Below are positions 46,795-57,211 of a stretch of 64,000 nt of DNA, piece by piece (the stretch's first letter is position 1; the number at the start of each line of letters is the position of its first letter). The notes beneath the pieces are model-generated. The model worked only from the letters and a program-made list of their open reading frames with translations, made no database searches and was not told the origin of the DNA. The DNA is from Rubrobacter tropicus (GTDB taxonomy: Bacteria; Actinomycetota; Rubrobacteria; Rubrobacterales; Rubrobacteraceae): assembly GCF_011492945.1 (NCBI RefSeq), contig NZ_CP045119.1, positions 496,001-560,000 on the forward strand, read 5' to 3'. A program made the translations under genes and the position numbers.

Positions 46795-46890
46795 CTATCT
46801 CGCTCCCCCCGCGCGGCGTTCCTCTCTACGGTTCGCCGCGTCGCGAAAGATCGTGCCGTCGTTCGTGTACGTCCCGAAGTGGGGCAAGGA

Positions 46891-49800
46891 TCACCCGCCC
46901 CCGTTCTTCGAGAGCTCCGCGTCCAGCGCGCCACGAACGCGGTCGAGTTCCTGCTCCAGCTCCCCCAGGAGCCGCGGCGCGTCCGAGAGGTCGCCTTCGC
47001 CGCCGGCGTCTTGCAGCACCGAGGCGAGGCTGCTTACTCTGGTGGCGCCCATGTTTCCCGCGCTGCCCTTGAGCGTGTGGGCGGCCCGTTCCACGCCGGT
47101 GGCGTCGCCGCTTTCGAGGCACGACCGGATCTCCTCGACGCGCCCTGGCGCGTCCTCCAGGAAGATCCCGGCGAGCTCTTCGAGGATGTCCGGCTCGCCT
47201 TCCCCCTGTAGCTCGCGCAGGCCCGCCAGAACGCCCTCGTCGAGGACCGGACCGGCGGCCGCGTCGTTCTCGCCACCCGCGGCGGGGTCTTCGGATCCCG
47301 TGGGCTCCCGCGGCACCCAGCGGGAGAGGACCTCGCCGAGGACCTCCTGCCGGACGGGCTTGGAGATGTAGTCGTCCATGCCGGCGCCTATCGCCTTCTC
47401 GCGGTCGCCCTGCATGGCGTTGGCGGTCATGGCGATTATCGGGATCTGGCGCGCCGAACCTTCGCCGTGCGCGGCGCGCTGGTACGCTTCCAACGCCTCG
47501 CGGCGGCGGATCTCGGCGGTCGCCTCGTAGCCGTCCATTTCGGGCATCTGAACGTCCATGAGCACGGCAGCGTAAGCGTGGGCGCCGTCCCTGGCAAGCG
47601 CGGAGAGCGCCTCGCGGCCGTCCTTTGCCACGTCCGCGCGGTAGCCGAGCCTCTCGAGCATCCTGATCGCCACCTTCTGGTTCACGGGGTTGTCCTCGGC
47701 GAGGAGGACGCGTGAGCGGTTGCCGGTCCTCTCTTCGCGCAGGGTGTGGCGGGTGACGAGGCCGGGTTCCTCGTCGGGGGCGGTCCCCTGCGGGGCGCCC
47801 ATGACCGTGGAGATCACGTCGTAGAGCTCCGACTGCCTCACCGGCTTTGTCAGGTACGCGTCTATGCCGGAGCGGCGGGCCGCGTCGCCCTCCCCCCTGT
47901 AGCCCATGGAGGTCAGCAGGACCAGCCGCGCCCCCGCGACGGCCGGATCGGCCCTCACCTCCCGCGCGAGCTGCATGCCGTCCATGCCGGGCATCTGCAT
48001 GTCCAGGATAACGAGGTCGTAGGGGCGTCCGCCTCCGGCGGCGGCGCGCATCATCTCGAGCCCCCGCGGCCCATCGCCGGCCTCGTCGTTCTGCATCTCC
48101 CAGGAGGCGAGTTGCTCGTGCAGGATGCGGCGGTTGGTGGCGTTGTCGTCGACCACCAGCACCCGCAGCCCCCGCAGGTCGGCGAGCGGTTTCGGCCTCT
48201 CGACGGGGCCCATCTGCTTGCGCAAGGGCAGCGTGAAAAAGAACGTGCTGCCGGCGCCGGGCTCGCTCTGTACGCCTATCTCGCCCCCCATGAGCTCCAC
48301 GAGTTGCTTGCTTATGGCGAGGCCGAGGCCCGTGCCCCCGTAGCGCCTCGTCGTCGAGGCGTCCGCCTGGGTAAAGGCCGAGAAGAGGCGCTCCCGCTGC
48401 TCGGGGCTCATGCCGATGCCGGTGTCGGTGACCTCGAAGCGGACCAACACCTCGTCCGCCGACTCCTCTACCGGTGTGAGCTTCAGGACGACCTCGCCCT
48501 TCTCGGTGAACTTGATGGCGTTGCCGATCAGGTTCGTCAGTACCTGCCGGATACGTCCCGGGTCGCCGCGCAAGGACGTTGGCAGGCCGGACTCGATCAG
48601 GCTGGCGAGTTCCAGGCCCTTGGACTGGGCCCGCTCGGCGAGAAGCGCGACCGTGTCTTCGACGGCCAGGCGCAGGTCGAAATCTATGACCTCGACCTGC
48701 ATCTGTCCGGCCTCGACCTTGGAGAAGTCCAGGATGTCGTTGATGATCGCCAGCAGGTTCTCACCGGAACGGCGCACGATCTCCGCGTACTCCCTCTGCT
48801 CCGCGTCGAGGTCGGTGCTCATGAGGAGGTCGGTCATCCCGATGACGCCGTTCATGGGGGTGCGTATCTCGTGGGACATGTTCGCCAGAAACTCGCTCTT
48901 GGCCCGGCTGGCGTCCTCGGCGATCTCTTTCGCCTCCCGTAGCTCCCTCTCCGCGCGCCGCTCGGAGATCACGCGACCTATGCTCTGGGCCATCAGCTCG
49001 ATGATCTCGCGCTCGAAGCTCTGGAAGCCCCGCTCCCTCGGCTCTTTGGAGCTGAAAAGCAGGACGCCGTAGATCTCGCCGTTGACGCGTATGGGCGAGC
49101 CGATGTACGACTCGACGTTCGAGGACAGGTAGACGGGGTTGGAGTTCATGCCGTCTATCTCGCCGATCCGGTCGTAGGAGACCGTAGCCCCGCACTCGAC
49201 GACCGCAGAGCAGTAAGTCTGGTTCAACTCAAGGACCAGCCCCGGCGCGAGGTCGAGCTCGTCCGAGTCGACGGCCAGGATGGTGTACTCCTCGCCCCGT
49301 ATGCGGGCTATGATCCCGGTCGGGAGGCCGAAGATCTCGCGCCCGGTCTTGAGATAGTCGGCGAAGAGGTCTTCCCGGGAGTCGTACCGGCTCGTGCTCA
49401 CGCGGTGCAGCTGCCGGAGGTCGGAGCTGAACTCCTGCAGGGACCGGGATTTTTCGAGGATCTCCTCCTGCGCCCGCACCCGCTCCGTGACGTCGGCACC
49501 GACGCCGATGACGCCCGTCACTTCGCCCCCGTCGTCCAGCATGGGCGAGTACATGGTCTCGTAGGCAAGACCGTTCACGGGTATCGTCGTCGTCAGGGTC
49601 TCCCCGGAGAGGGCCCGCCCGACGCTCTCCAGGATCTCCGGCACCTCGGCGTAGATCTCGAAGATGGAGCGGCCGACGAGGTCTTCCGGTGTTATCTCCA
49701 GAGCCTCCAGCCCCCTTCCCTCGGCGAAGGTGAAGACACCGTTGCTGTCCGTGGCGAAGAGCACTACCGGCACGTTGGCCGTCACCGTCCGGAAATGCAG

Positions 49801-51324
49801 TTCGCTCTCCTTTACCGCTTCTTCGGCGCGCTTGCGCTCGGTGGTGTCGCGGATGATGCCGGTGAAGAGGATGTCTCCATCCTCGCGCATCTCCCCGAGC
49901 GAGAGGTCCAGCGGGAACTCCTCGCCGTTTTTTCTCAGGCCTGCCAACTCCACCGCGCCCCTGCCCACCACGCGCGCCTCGCGGCCCTCGAGGTAGGCGC
50001 GGAAGCTCGCCTCGTGCGAGCCCCGGAAGCGATCTGGCATGAGCATTCGCAGGGGCTGGCCGATCACCTCGTCGGTCGGGTAGCCGAAGATTCTTTCGGC
50101 GGCGGGGTTGAACGAGCGGATCAGGCCGTTCGTTGTCATGGTGATGATGGCGTCGGTGGCGGTATCGACGATGGCCCGGGTGCGCGCCTCGCTCTTCTTG
50201 AGCTTCTCTTCGGACCGTTTGCGCTCGGTGATGTCGCGCACCGCCGTGACGTAGACGGTGCGGTCCCTGTGGTAGGAGGACCTCCCGCGAAGCTCTACGT
50301 CGAAGGTGGTGCCGTCTTTCCTGACGCCCTCGATCTCGTATGGTTCCTGGTAGTCAGAGAGCGTGTTCTCCTGCACGATGTCGTGGTAGGCGGGAAGCGT
50401 GAAGTCCAGGGTGTTCATGCCGACGACCTCATCCGGCTCGTAGCCGAACATCCCGGCGAAGGCCCGGTTGGATTCGACGACGCGACCGTCCTCGCTGATG
50501 ACGATGCCCTCGAAGGCCGCGTCGGAGAGCTGCCGGAAGCGCTCCTCACCCCGCCGCAGCGCCTCGTTTGCCTCCTGACGGCGCTCGGCCATCCGATTGA
50601 ACGCGACGGCTACCTCCTCGATCTCATCCCCCGAGCGGAGGTCTATGCGGTGGTCCAACTCGCCGCGCCCGATCCTGTTTGCCCCCTCACGGAGCTTCCG
50701 GACGGAGCGGATGATCCTCCCACCGATCACCCCGGCCGCCAGAAGCCCGAGCACGAGGCCCACGAGGAGCAGGAAGGCCATCGAGATCTGGCCCCCCCTT
50801 ATCGCCGCCCGCGCGTCGGCTTCGGCCTCTAAGAGCTGCCGGGCGGTCCAGGGCTGTATCTCGTCGTCCAGCAGGTCGTCCATCTCCATCTGCACCCGCG
50901 AGAACTCGTCCACGCTCTCGGAGAGGGAGTCACTACCCTGATCGCTCTTCCGCACGATCTCCTCGACGAGGACGATGTAACGGTCGTAGAGGCGGCCCAT
51001 CTCCTCGGCGTGCCTCCGGCCCGTGGGGCTCTCCACCAGGTCGTTGTGCTGCCTCTGGAACTTCTCGAAATCGGCCCGGTCGCTCTCGATGCGGCTCAAG
51101 TAGCGCCCGTCGTCCGTGTCCAGGTAGGCGAAGACGTTGCGGCTGATCTCGACCGCGTTGATCTCCATCTCGAAGGAGGCGGCGCGCGTCGGCTCCTCGA
51201 CCTCCGCTATCTCCCTCAGGTTCCGCTCGACGATCCTCTCGCTCACGATCGTGAACAACCCGGCGACGACGAATAGCAGGATCAGCACCCCGAACCCCAG
51301 CCGCAACCTGTTTGTTATCGACAT
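46891..51324 (-). CDS. Large hybrid histidine kinase, HAMP, three PAS, GAF, two REC, HPt
   Basis: 1477 residues. N-terminal membrane helix ([20 protein letters not shown]), a periplasmic four-helix domain, a second helix ([20 protein letters not shown]) and HAMP (about 200-255). Three PAS units (about 265-620), a GAF domain (about 640-790), HisKA ([20 protein letters not shown]), HATPase, two receivers and HPt ([14 protein letters not shown]). The kinase core is a close paralogue of the next gene, with stretches identical at the DNA level. It is first in a three-gene unit with the second kinase and the REC-GGDEF cyclase. A TATAAT box (51420-51415, minus strand) lies about 90 nt upstream. Confidence 0.93.
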   Translation of the reverse strand: MSITNRLRLGFGVLILLFVVAGLFTIVSERIVERNLREIAEVEEPTRAASFEMEINAVEISRNVFAYLDTDDGRYLSRIESDRADFEKFQRQHNDLVESPTGRRHAEEMGRLYDRYIVLVEEIVRKSDQGSDSLSESVDEFSRVQMEMDDLLDDEIQPWTARQLLEAEADARAAIRGGQISMAFLLLVGLVLGLLAAGVIGGRIIRSVRKLREGANRIGRGELDHRIDLRSGDEIEEVAVAFNRMAERRQEANEALRRGEERFRQLSDAAFEGIVISEDGRVVESNRAFAGMFGYEPDEVVGMNTLDFTLPAYHDIVQENTLSDYQEPYEIEGVRKDGTTFDVELRGRSSYHRDRTVYVTAVRDITERKRSEEKLKKSEARTRAIVDTATDAIITMTTNGLIRSFNPAAERIFGYPTDEVIGQPLRMLMPDRFRGSHEASFRAYLEGREARVVGRGAVELAGLRKNGEEFPLDLSLGEMREDGDILFTGIIRDTTERKRAEEAVKESELHFRTVTANVPVVLFATDSNGVFTFAEGRGLEALEITPEDLVGRSIFEIYAEVPEILESVGRALSGETLTTTIPVNGLAYETMYSPMLDDGGEVTGVIGVGADVTERVRAQEEILEKSRSLQEFSSDLRQLHRVSTSRYDSREDLFADYLKTGREIFGLPTGIIARIRGEEYTILAVDSDELDLAPGLVLELNQTYCSAVVECGATVSYDRIGEIDGMNSNPVYLSSNVESYIGSPIRVNGEIYGVLLFSSKEPRERGFQSFEREIIELMAQSIGRVISERRAERELREAKEIAEDASRAKSEFLANMSHEIRTPMNGVIGMTDLLMSTDLDAEQREYAEIVRRSGENLLAIINDILDFSKVEAGQMQVEVIDFDLRLAVEDTVALLAERAQSKGLELASLIESGLPTSLRGDPGRIRQVLTNLIGNAIKFTEKGEVVLKLTPVEESADEVLVRFEVTDTGIGMSPEQRERLFSAFTQADASTTRRYGGTGLGLAISKQLVELMGGEIGVQSEPGAGSTFFFTLPLRKQMGPVERPKPLADLRGLRVLVVDDNATNRRILHEQLASWEMQNDEAGDGPRGLEMMRAAAGGGRPYDLVILDMQMPGMDGMQLAREVRADPAVAGARLVLLTSMGYRGEGDAARRSGIDAYLTKPVRQSELYDVISTVMGAPQGTAPDEEPGLVTRHTLREERTGNRSRVLLAEDNPVNQKVAIRMLERLGYRADVAKDGREALSALARDGAHAYAAVLMDVQMPEMDGYEATAEIRRREALEAYQRAAHGEGSARQIPIIAMTANAMQGDREKAIGAGMDDYISKPVRQEVLGEVLSRWVPREPTGSEDPAAGGENDAAAGPVLDEGVLAGLRELQGEGEPDILEELAGIFLEDAPGRVEEIRSCLESGDATGVERAAHTLKGSAGNMGATRVSSLASVLQDAGGEGDLSDAPRLLGELEQELDRVRGALDAELSKNGGG

Positions 51325-51414
51325 GCTTTCCCCTCAGTTCTGCTCGCCGCCCCGCGCGAGAATCATCGTGCTCCCGGAGCATCTGTTGCGTGGTCCCTCC
51401 CGAGCGCGCGAAGA

Positions 51415-51420
51415 ATTATA
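51415..51420 (-). promoter_or_regulatory. -10 hexamer TATAAT of the kinase/cyclase operon
   Basis: On the minus strand TATAAT lies about 90 nt before ATG 51324. It is the only clear hexamer in the 130-nt spacer between the two kinase transcription units. Confidence 0.5.
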
Positions 51421-51455
51421 TACGCAACGTCGGGTGCGAGCGGGCGCGCCGGGGA

Positions 51456-52232
51456 CTAGGCGCGGGGAAGGTAGACGGTGAAGGTGGTCCCCTCTGCGGG
51501 GACACTCTCGACGGTCACCCGGCCCCCGTGGTTTTCCGCGATGTGCTTGACTATGGAGAGGCCGAGGCCCGTCCCGCCGGTCGCCTTGGATCGGGCCTTG
51601 TCGACCCTGTAGAACCGCTCGAAGATGCGCGAGAGCTTCCCCTCCGGGATGCCGATGCCCGTGTCGGCGATGCTGATGACGATCTCACCCCCCTCGGTCC
51701 CCCCGGTAACCTCTACCCGCCCCCCGGACGGCGTGTACTTGACGGCATTATCCACTAAATTAGTGAACATAGAGGTTAGCTGGGTTTCGTCTCCGTGGAC
51801 GGTGTAGCGGGCGGCCTTGCCGAAGCGTTTCCACTGGAGGGTTATATCCTTTCTGCGGGCCACCCTTCTCATGCCCGAGAGAACGGTCATGAGGACGCCG
51901 CGCACGTCCACCAGGGTCGGGTAGTCGGTCCTCTCCTGGCTCTCCAGGCGGGCGAGATCGAGGAGGTCCGTGATCAGGTTGGCGAGGCGCTCGGTCTCTC
52001 TCTTGAGCTGGGCGGCGAAGAGTCGCGCCTGGACCGGGTCCTCGTCGAGGCTCTCCTCGAGGCTCTCGGCGAGGAGTTTGAGGCTGGTGGCCGGGGTCTT
52101 GAGTTCGTGGGAGACGTTCGCGACGAAGTCGCGCCGGATCTTGTTGACCCGCTGCAGCTCGTCTGGGCTGAAGGGGCTGGTGGTGGGCTTTGCCGACCCG
52201 TTTGCCGGTGGATCGTGCCTCTCCAGCGCCAC
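51456..52232 (-). CDS. Sensor-less PhoR-type histidine kinase
   Basis: 258-residue soluble kinase: HisKA (about 30-95, FVANVSHELKTPATSLK) and HATPase (N box LVDNAVKYTP, DTGIGIPEG, GGTGLGLSIVKH). No membrane helix, PAS or other input domain is present, only about 25 disordered residues before HisKA, so it must be controlled by a partner protein or sense through the core. GTG 52232 follows the response regulator stop by 3 nt, and the pair is clearly one two-component system. The HisKA sequence resembles PhoR/SenX3-type kinases. Confidence 0.92.
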   Translation of the reverse strand: MALERHDPPANGSAKPTTSPFSPDELQRVNKIRRDFVANVSHELKTPATSLKLLAESLEESLDEDPVQARLFAAQLKRETERLANLITDLLDLARLESQERTDYPTLVDVRGVLMTVLSGMRRVARRKDITLQWKRFGKAARYTVHGDETQLTSMFTNLVDNAVKYTPSGGRVEVTGGTEGGEIVISIADTGIGIPEGKLSRIFERFYRVDKARSKATGGTGLGLSIVKHIAENHGGRVTVESVPAEGTTFTVYLPRA

Positions 52233-52235
52233 CCG

Positions 52236-52958
52236 CTACCCCGGTCTGCCGGCCGGCGACCCGGTCCTCGATCTCGCCTCGAAGCGATAGCCGAGGCCCC
52301 GCGCCGTGTGGATGTACTCGTAGGAGCTCTTCTCCTCGAGTGCTGCCCTTATGCGGCGTATGTGCACGTCGATGGTGCGCGAAGACCCGACACCCGCGTG
52401 ACCCCAGACTTCCTTTGCCAGATCCTCCCGGCTCCTGAGTTCCCCTGGTGTGGAGGCGAGCGCCGCCAGAAGCTCGAACTCCTTCAGGCGCAGATCCAGG
52501 GGTTCCTCGCCCGCGCGGGCCGTGAAGTTCTTCGTGTCCAGCTGCAAGTCCCCGGCCTCGATCAGCTTCCCGCGCCCGCCCGTCTCGCCCCGCTTCAGGT
52601 TCGCGTTTATGCGGGCGACGAGCTCCTTCATCCCGAACGGCTTGGTGACGTAGTCGTCCGCGCCCGCCTCGAAGCCGCGGACCTTGTCCTCTTCGGCGTC
52701 CTTGGCCGTGATCATGACGATCATCACGCCCTGGTCCCGCTCCCGAATACGCTCGCAAACCTCTATCCCGGACTCTCCCGGCAACATGATGTCCAGAAGG
52801 ATAAGGTCGGGCCTCAGTTTTCTCGCCATCCGCAACGCCTCGGCCCCCGTCGTCGCCTGGCTCACCCCGAAGCCGCTCCGGGAGAGGTTGTAGGCGAGGG
52901 TGCCCATGATGACCTCGTCGTCCTCGACTATCAGGATCTCCGCCACACTCGTCGCCAA
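52236..52958 (-). CDS. PhoB/RegX3-like response regulator
   Basis: 240-residue OmpR-family regulator. Complete receiver (VEDDEV, LLDIMLPGESG, MITAKDAEE, YVTKPFGMKE) and winged helix (about 130-228; LRLKEFELLAALASTPGELR, RTIDVHIRRIRAAL). First gene of the pair with the sensor-less kinase. Its promoter region holds two GTTAAA direct repeats spaced 11 nt, the spacing PhoB-type dimers use, so autoregulation is likely. The target genes are unknown; phosphate control is suggested by similarity only. Confidence 0.93.
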   Translation of the reverse strand: MATSVAEILIVEDDEVIMGTLAYNLSRSGFGVSQATTGAEALRMARKLRPDLILLDIMLPGESGIEVCERIRERDQGVMIVMITAKDAEEDKVRGFEAGADDYVTKPFGMKELVARINANLKRGETGGRGKLIEAGDLQLDTKNFTARAGEEPLDLRLKEFELLAALASTPGELRSREDLAKEVWGHAGVGSSRTIDVHIRRIRAALEEKSSYEYIHTARGLGYRFEARSRTGSPAGRPG

Positions 52959-52997
52959 AACGTGCCCTCTCCCGCTCTTCGGACCCGGACAAACCGA

Positions 52998-53046
52998 AGT
53001 ATAAACGTCGCCTCCCCACGCTTCAGTCTTTTAACCAGCATTTAAC
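52998..53046 (-). promoter_or_regulatory. Promoter and candidate tandem operator of the two-component operon
   Basis: On the minus strand, two GTTAAA hexamers (53046-53041 and 53035-53030) are exactly 11 nt apart, followed by a TATACT -10 hexamer (53003-52998). The repeats fall just upstream of the expected -35 position, as for activator-type OmpR-family sites. Confidence 0.45.
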
Positions 53047-53181
53047 GGTGGGCGCCGGATGCCCGGATTGGCCCTCCGCTCGGGACGCAACACGGCCTGC
53101 CCCGCGCCGATCCCGAACACCTCTTCAGCGTGTGGCCGAGCCGGCCTGAAGCAGACGTACCGCGGCAGACCGGTGGGCGAG

Positions 53182-53217
53182 AAAAACAGGGGCCGGGGCT
53201 CGTCGAAGCCCCGGCCC
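53182..53217 (-). terminator. Rho-independent terminator of the sugar dehydrogenase gene
   Basis: On the minus strand a stem GGGCCGGGGCTTC/ (loop) /GAGCCCCGGCCC of about 11 pairs is followed by TGTTTTT. It lies about 48 nt after the gene's stop codon. Confidence 0.85.
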
Positions 53218-53264
53218 GGGGGTGCTACCTGTATTTCTTTGCCGGCTACTCTTCCGAGGACATC

Positions 53265-54815
53265 CTAGTCCCGGCAATCCCTGTTCGGCGCGCACTGACG
53301 CACCAGCTTCATCACGACCCCCGTCTCTTCGAAGGGGATGCCCGTCTTGTTGGCGAGCGCGTACAGTTCGCCGTTGGCGTCTTCGCCGAAACCGTTCACG
53401 AAGAGGTTGGTGTGGCCGTTGATCAGGTTGAAGACCTTCGGCGTCCTCTCGTGGATGTCTGCGTCGTCGCTCTCGTCTACGTACATGACGCGGCCGTTCG
53501 CGGAGTTGAAACCATCGGAATAGTCGCCGAAGACGTAGTGTCCCCGAAGCTCCTCGATGCGTTGGCCCCGGTAGACGAAGCCGCCGATGGTGGCGACGCC
53601 CTCGTCGTGATCGTACTCCGCGGTCGGATCGATCATGTCCGCAGGCTGGCCCGGCGAGAAGCCGTAGACGAAGCCGTCTGACGCAAACCCGCGCAACTCG
53701 TAGAAGAACGGGTTGAAGAGCCACTGGCCCTCCTTGAAGTGCCAGCCGTAGTTGCCGCCCTGCTGGACCCTGCCGTCCACTTCCTCTATGTGGTTCTGGC
53801 CGACATCGGCGGTCCAGATCTCGCCCGTGCCGCCGAGGTCCGCGCGGTCCGAGGACGCCCGGAACGGGTTGCGGAACCCGTAGGCGTAGATAGTCTCAGG
53901 CAGGGCAGCCTCGGGGTAGGTCCCGGTCGGATCGAGCCTGAGGATCTTCCCGAGCGGCGTGTCGAGGCTCTGCCCGTTGCCGGCCTTGTTGGGCGCCGTG
54001 GCCTCGGAGCCCGGGCCGTGCCCGATGCACGGGCCCTCGCCGCCGAGCCCGAGCTGCATGTTCTGGTCGTCGGCGCACCCGCCGTCGCCGGAGGTGACGT
54101 AGAGCAGGTCGCGCTCTTCCGGCCTGGTGCCGAAGAAGATAGCCCCGCCGTTGTGGTTGAACTGCGGCTGGACGAAGCTCGTCACCTCACGGGTCGCGCC
54201 CGGCTCGACGCCGAACTCGCCCTGCGCGTTGTCGTCGTTGTTGGGGGCGTTTCGGGGGTCCGGCACGCGGTTGGCCGCGGGCACCACCCACTCCCGGATC
54301 ACGCTGCGGTGGTTGGGCTGGACCGCGGGGCTGCCTTCGGGGTTGTTCGGGATACGCTCCGACGTGTAGGTGTATAGCCTCCCGTTCGTCCCGAAGTCCG
54401 GATCGAAGGCCACCCCCAGGAACCCGCGCTCGTCGCCCGGCACCAGAGGTACCAGCAGAGGCCGGGTGTTGAGGACTACAGTCTTGCGACCGGTCCGGAT
54501 GTCGATCGCCCAGAGGGGGCCGTCCTGATCTACCACGTATAGCGTGTTCTGTTGGCCGGGGGCGTAGGTGCCCCAGTTCGGCGCCGTCAGGCCCCGGCCT
54601 TCGGCCAGGGTCTCTAGCTCGACTTGTATGTCTCCGTCCTCGATGTGTCCAGGAATCGGGTCGTCGATCGACTCGTTGGGGTCGGGTGGTTCGTCCAGGT
54701 GGCTGGTGAACGCCGCAGGTGCGGCCACTAGCAACACCAAAAACGCGATCGCCAGAGCGACCAACGAAACCAGGACCTGCGGCCTGATCGCCGGAATGGT
54801 CAGCCTTGTACTCAT
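53265..54815 (-). CDS. PQQ-dependent sugar dehydrogenase-like protein (GSDH family)
   Basis: 516-residue exported six-bladed beta-propeller of the glucose/sorbosone dehydrogenase family. N-terminal signal or anchor (VSLVALAIAFLVLLVAAPAA). Propeller blocks: GFLGVAFDPDFGTNGRLYTY, FNHNGGAIFFG, LLYVTSGDGG, LGKILRLDPTGTYP, YAYGFRNPFRASSD, TADVGQNHIEEV and NYGWHFKEG, all diagnostic of the family. Cys residues in GGCADDQ, EGPCIGHG and the C-terminal RQCAPNRDCRD may form disulfides. Acts outside the membrane, oxidising a sugar or polyol with PQQ; the substrate is open. ATG 54815 has GAGGAGAGGGG ahead. Confidence 0.92.
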   Translation of the reverse strand: MSTRLTIPAIRPQVLVSLVALAIAFLVLLVAAPAAFTSHLDEPPDPNESIDDPIPGHIEDGDIQVELETLAEGRGLTAPNWGTYAPGQQNTLYVVDQDGPLWAIDIRTGRKTVVLNTRPLLVPLVPGDERGFLGVAFDPDFGTNGRLYTYTSERIPNNPEGSPAVQPNHRSVIREWVVPAANRVPDPRNAPNNDDNAQGEFGVEPGATREVTSFVQPQFNHNGGAIFFGTRPEERDLLYVTSGDGGCADDQNMQLGLGGEGPCIGHGPGSEATAPNKAGNGQSLDTPLGKILRLDPTGTYPEAALPETIYAYGFRNPFRASSDRADLGGTGEIWTADVGQNHIEEVDGRVQQGGNYGWHFKEGQWLFNPFFYELRGFASDGFVYGFSPGQPADMIDPTAEYDHDEGVATIGGFVYRGQRIEELRGHYVFGDYSDGFNSANGRVMYVDESDDADIHERTPKVFNLINGHTNLFVNGFGEDANGELYALANKTGIPFEETGVVMKLVRQCAPNRDCRD

Positions 54816-55196
54816 TTGCCCCCTCTCCTCCGAAACCCTTTTCGTTACTCATGTATCAATATACGCCCGGTCCGGAGTGGCGCGCTATGGCTCAAATGGG
54901 CTAATTTTCAGCGCCTGGCGCATGATCGGGAGGATAAAATGGCGAAGCCGGACGACGCCGAAAGCGGTGTGTCACTGCTCTACCGGGGGCGCCACGCGGG
55001 CTCTGGGCGATGCTGAGTTTTGAGTGAATTCCCGTCTCTGGGTTGTGTTACGGGGTGAATAAGACGTCTTCCGGCAACGGAGATCTCGACCGTCCTCTTT
55101 ATTCGAGAGCATCTTTCGCCCGGGATTTCGGACCCTCCGGGAAGGTGACACCGGGCGCCGCTACAATGCGTTCGACGGGAGGCTTGGAGGGGCGTA
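54816..55196. other. Divergent intergenic region
   Basis: 380 bases without a supported gene. On the minus strand TATATT (54863-54858) is a plausible -10 for the sugar dehydrogenase. On the plus strand TACAAT (55162-55167) is a plausible -10 for dgcA. A 25-codon frame from 54939 (MAKPDDAESG) has no similarity I recognise. Confidence 0.45.
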
Positions 55197-56189
55197 TTGA
55201 AGACGCGGGTACGGACGATGACGGTTCATACGAGGCGCGCATTCGCCATAGCCCGCTCCTCCGAGGACACCTTCGAACGCGTGGTCTTCGAGGTCGAGGA
55301 AGGCGGCGAAGTCGGCCGGGGGGAAGCCGCCCCGACGGGCCGCTACGGCCAGGACGCGGGAGGTGCCGCCGCCGCGCTGGAGAGGGCCGAGGTCCGTGAC
55401 CCGTGGGACGTGGACGGCACGCTCCGGTTGAACGCCGGCCTGCCCCCGAGCGCGCTCTGCGCGTTGGACGGCGCCCTGCACGACCTTGCCGCGAAGAGGC
55501 TAGGCGTTCCTGCCTACCGGCTGCTCGGGCTCGGCAAGCCACGGCCCATCTCGGCCTACACTCTGGGAATAGCCGATAGGGAGACGACGGTCGCCGACGC
55601 TGAGAGGCTCAGGGACTATCCCGTTTTGAAGGTCAAGCTCGGGGGGTGGGAGGACGTCGAGACGCTGAGGGCCGTGCGGGAGGTCTCGGACGCGGAGCTC
55701 TGGGTGGACGCCAACGAGGCGTTTTCGCCCGGGGAGGCCGCCGAGCTCGCGCGCGAGTTGCGGGGCTTTGTGGGCATGATCGAGCAGCCCGTACCCGTCT
55801 CGGCCGGCCCGGAGGCGTTGCGGGCCGTTACGGAAGCGGCCCGTCCTGTGCCCGTGATCTCCGACGAGGGCGCCATCGACGCCCGCGACGTGCCGAAGCT
55901 CGCCGGCTGCGTCTCGGGCGTGAACGTCAAGCTCGCCAAGTGCGGCGGCATCAGGGGCGCGCTCGAGATGGTCCACACGGCCCGCGCCCACGGAATGAAG
56001 CTCATGCTCGGCTGCATGGTGGAGACCTCGCTCGGCATCGCCGCGGCAACCCACGTCTCCGGTCTCTTCGACTTCGTGGACCTCGACGGCGCCATGCTTC
56101 TCGCCGACGACCCGTTCGCCGGCCCGGAATACGAGCGGGGAAGCATCCTCCTCCCCGACGTCCCGGGACTCGGCGCGTGGCCCCGATGA
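55197..56189 (+). CDS. Enolase-superfamily epimerase, DgcA-like
   Basis: 330-residue member of the muconate-lactonising/dipeptide-epimerase branch. Catalytic set: KVKLG (KxK), WVDANEAF (metal Asp), MIEQPV (metal Glu), ISDEGA (metal Asp-Glu) and NVKLAKCGG (second Lys). Similar proteins are L-Ala-D/L-Glu epimerases or N-acetyl-glutamate racemases (DgcA). The 4-nt overlap with a DUF1611 gene downstream favours the DgcA/DgcN pairing used for D-glutamate. TTG 55197 has GGAGGGG 4-5 nt ahead; ATG 55218 is an alternative. Confidence 0.88.
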   Translation: MKTRVRTMTVHTRRAFAIARSSEDTFERVVFEVEEGGEVGRGEAAPTGRYGQDAGGAAAALERAEVRDPWDVDGTLRLNAGLPPSALCALDGALHDLAAKRLGVPAYRLLGLGKPRPISAYTLGIADRETTVADAERLRDYPVLKVKLGGWEDVETLRAVREVSDAELWVDANEAFSPGEAAELARELRGFVGMIEQPVPVSAGPEALRAVTEAARPVPVISDEGAIDARDVPKLAGCVSGVNVKLAKCGGIRGALEMVHTARAHGMKLMLGCMVETSLGIAAATHVSGLFDFVDLDGAMLLADDPFAGPEYERGSILLPDVPGLGAWPR

Positions 56190-57211
56190 ACGGAACCTTG
56201 AGGCGGCGCTACGTCATCCTGGCCGAAGGCCGCCTCCACGAGGCGAAGACGGCCCACGGCGTGCTGCGCTACGGCAAAGACGAAGTCGTGGCCGTCCTCG
56301 ACTCGACCCTCGCCGGGAAGACCGCCGGCGGCGTGATGCCAGGTCTCCTCACCGACCCGGGTCGGGACGCCCCGGTTGTGGCGACCCTTTCGGAGGCGCT
56401 CGCGCATTCGCCCACCTCTATCCTGGTCGGGGTGGCCCCGGCGGGGGGGAGGTTGCCCGGGGAGTGGATGGAGACCCTGCGGGGGGCTGCCGAGGCGGGG
56501 CTGGAGATCGTGGGCGGCCTGCACCAGCGCCTCGCGCCGGAATTCCCCGGGGCGAACGTCTGGGACGTCCGGGAGCCGCCGGCTGAGGTCCCGATCTTCT
56601 CCGGCGAGGGTTTCGGGGTGGCGCCGAAGGTCGCGCTCACGGTCGGGACGGACGCGGCCATCGGCAAGATGACCGCGACGCTCGAAGTAGAGAGGGAGGC
56701 CAGGAGGGCCGGTCTCTCTACCGGCTTCGTCCCGACCGGGCAGACGGGCGTCATCATCGCCGGGTGGGGCGTGTGCGTGGACGCCGTCGTCTCGGATTTC
56801 GTCGCGGGCGTCTCGGAGATGCTGGTCCTCCAGGCCGCGAAGTCCTCCCCGGATTTGATCCTGGTAGAAGGACAGGGCGCCCTCTCGCACCCGGCCTACT
56901 CGGGCGTGACCCTCGGCCTCCTCCACGGCTCCTGCCCCGACTGCCTCATCCTCTGCGTCTCCCCCGAAGACGGCCCCGGCTACGCGGGCGTCCCCCGCCC
57001 CTCCCCGGCCCGCGCCGCCCGCCTCTACGAAGAAGTCGCGGCCCTCGTCAAGCCCGCCCCAGTAGTCGCCATCAGCGCCAACACCAAAGGACTGACCGAC
57101 AAAGAAGCCGACGCCTTCGTCGAGAGGATCTCCACCGAGACGGGTTTGCCGACCGCCGACCCGTTCCGCGACTCCGCGAAACCCATCCTCGAAGCGGCAA
57201 TGAGAAGCTAG
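56186..57211 (+). CDS. DUF1611 protein, DgcN-like (putative D-glutamate N-acetyltransferase)
   Basis: 341 residues of the DUF1611 family with an N-terminal Rossmann-like part and a C-terminal P-loop-type domain: VALTVGTDAAIGKMTATLEV (P-loop-like), FVPTGQTGVIIAGWGVCVDA, LILVEGQGALSHPAYSGVTL, VVAISANTKGL. DgcN proteins are reported to N-acetylate D-glutamate before epimerisation by DgcA. ATG 56186 overlaps the dgcA-like stop, indicating coupled synthesis. The D-Glu substrate is inferred from the pair, not shown by the sequence. Confidence 0.85.
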   Translation: MNGTLRRRYVILAEGRLHEAKTAHGVLRYGKDEVVAVLDSTLAGKTAGGVMPGLLTDPGRDAPVVATLSEALAHSPTSILVGVAPAGGRLPGEWMETLRGAAEAGLEIVGGLHQRLAPEFPGANVWDVREPPAEVPIFSGEGFGVAPKVALTVGTDAAIGKMTATLEVEREARRAGLSTGFVPTGQTGVIIAGWGVCVDAVVSDFVAGVSEMLVLQAAKSSPDLILVEGQGALSHPAYSGVTLGLLHGSCPDCLILCVSPEDGPGYAGVPRPSPARAARLYEEVAALVKPAPVVAISANTKGLTDKEADAFVERISTETGLPTADPFRDSAKPILEAAMRS

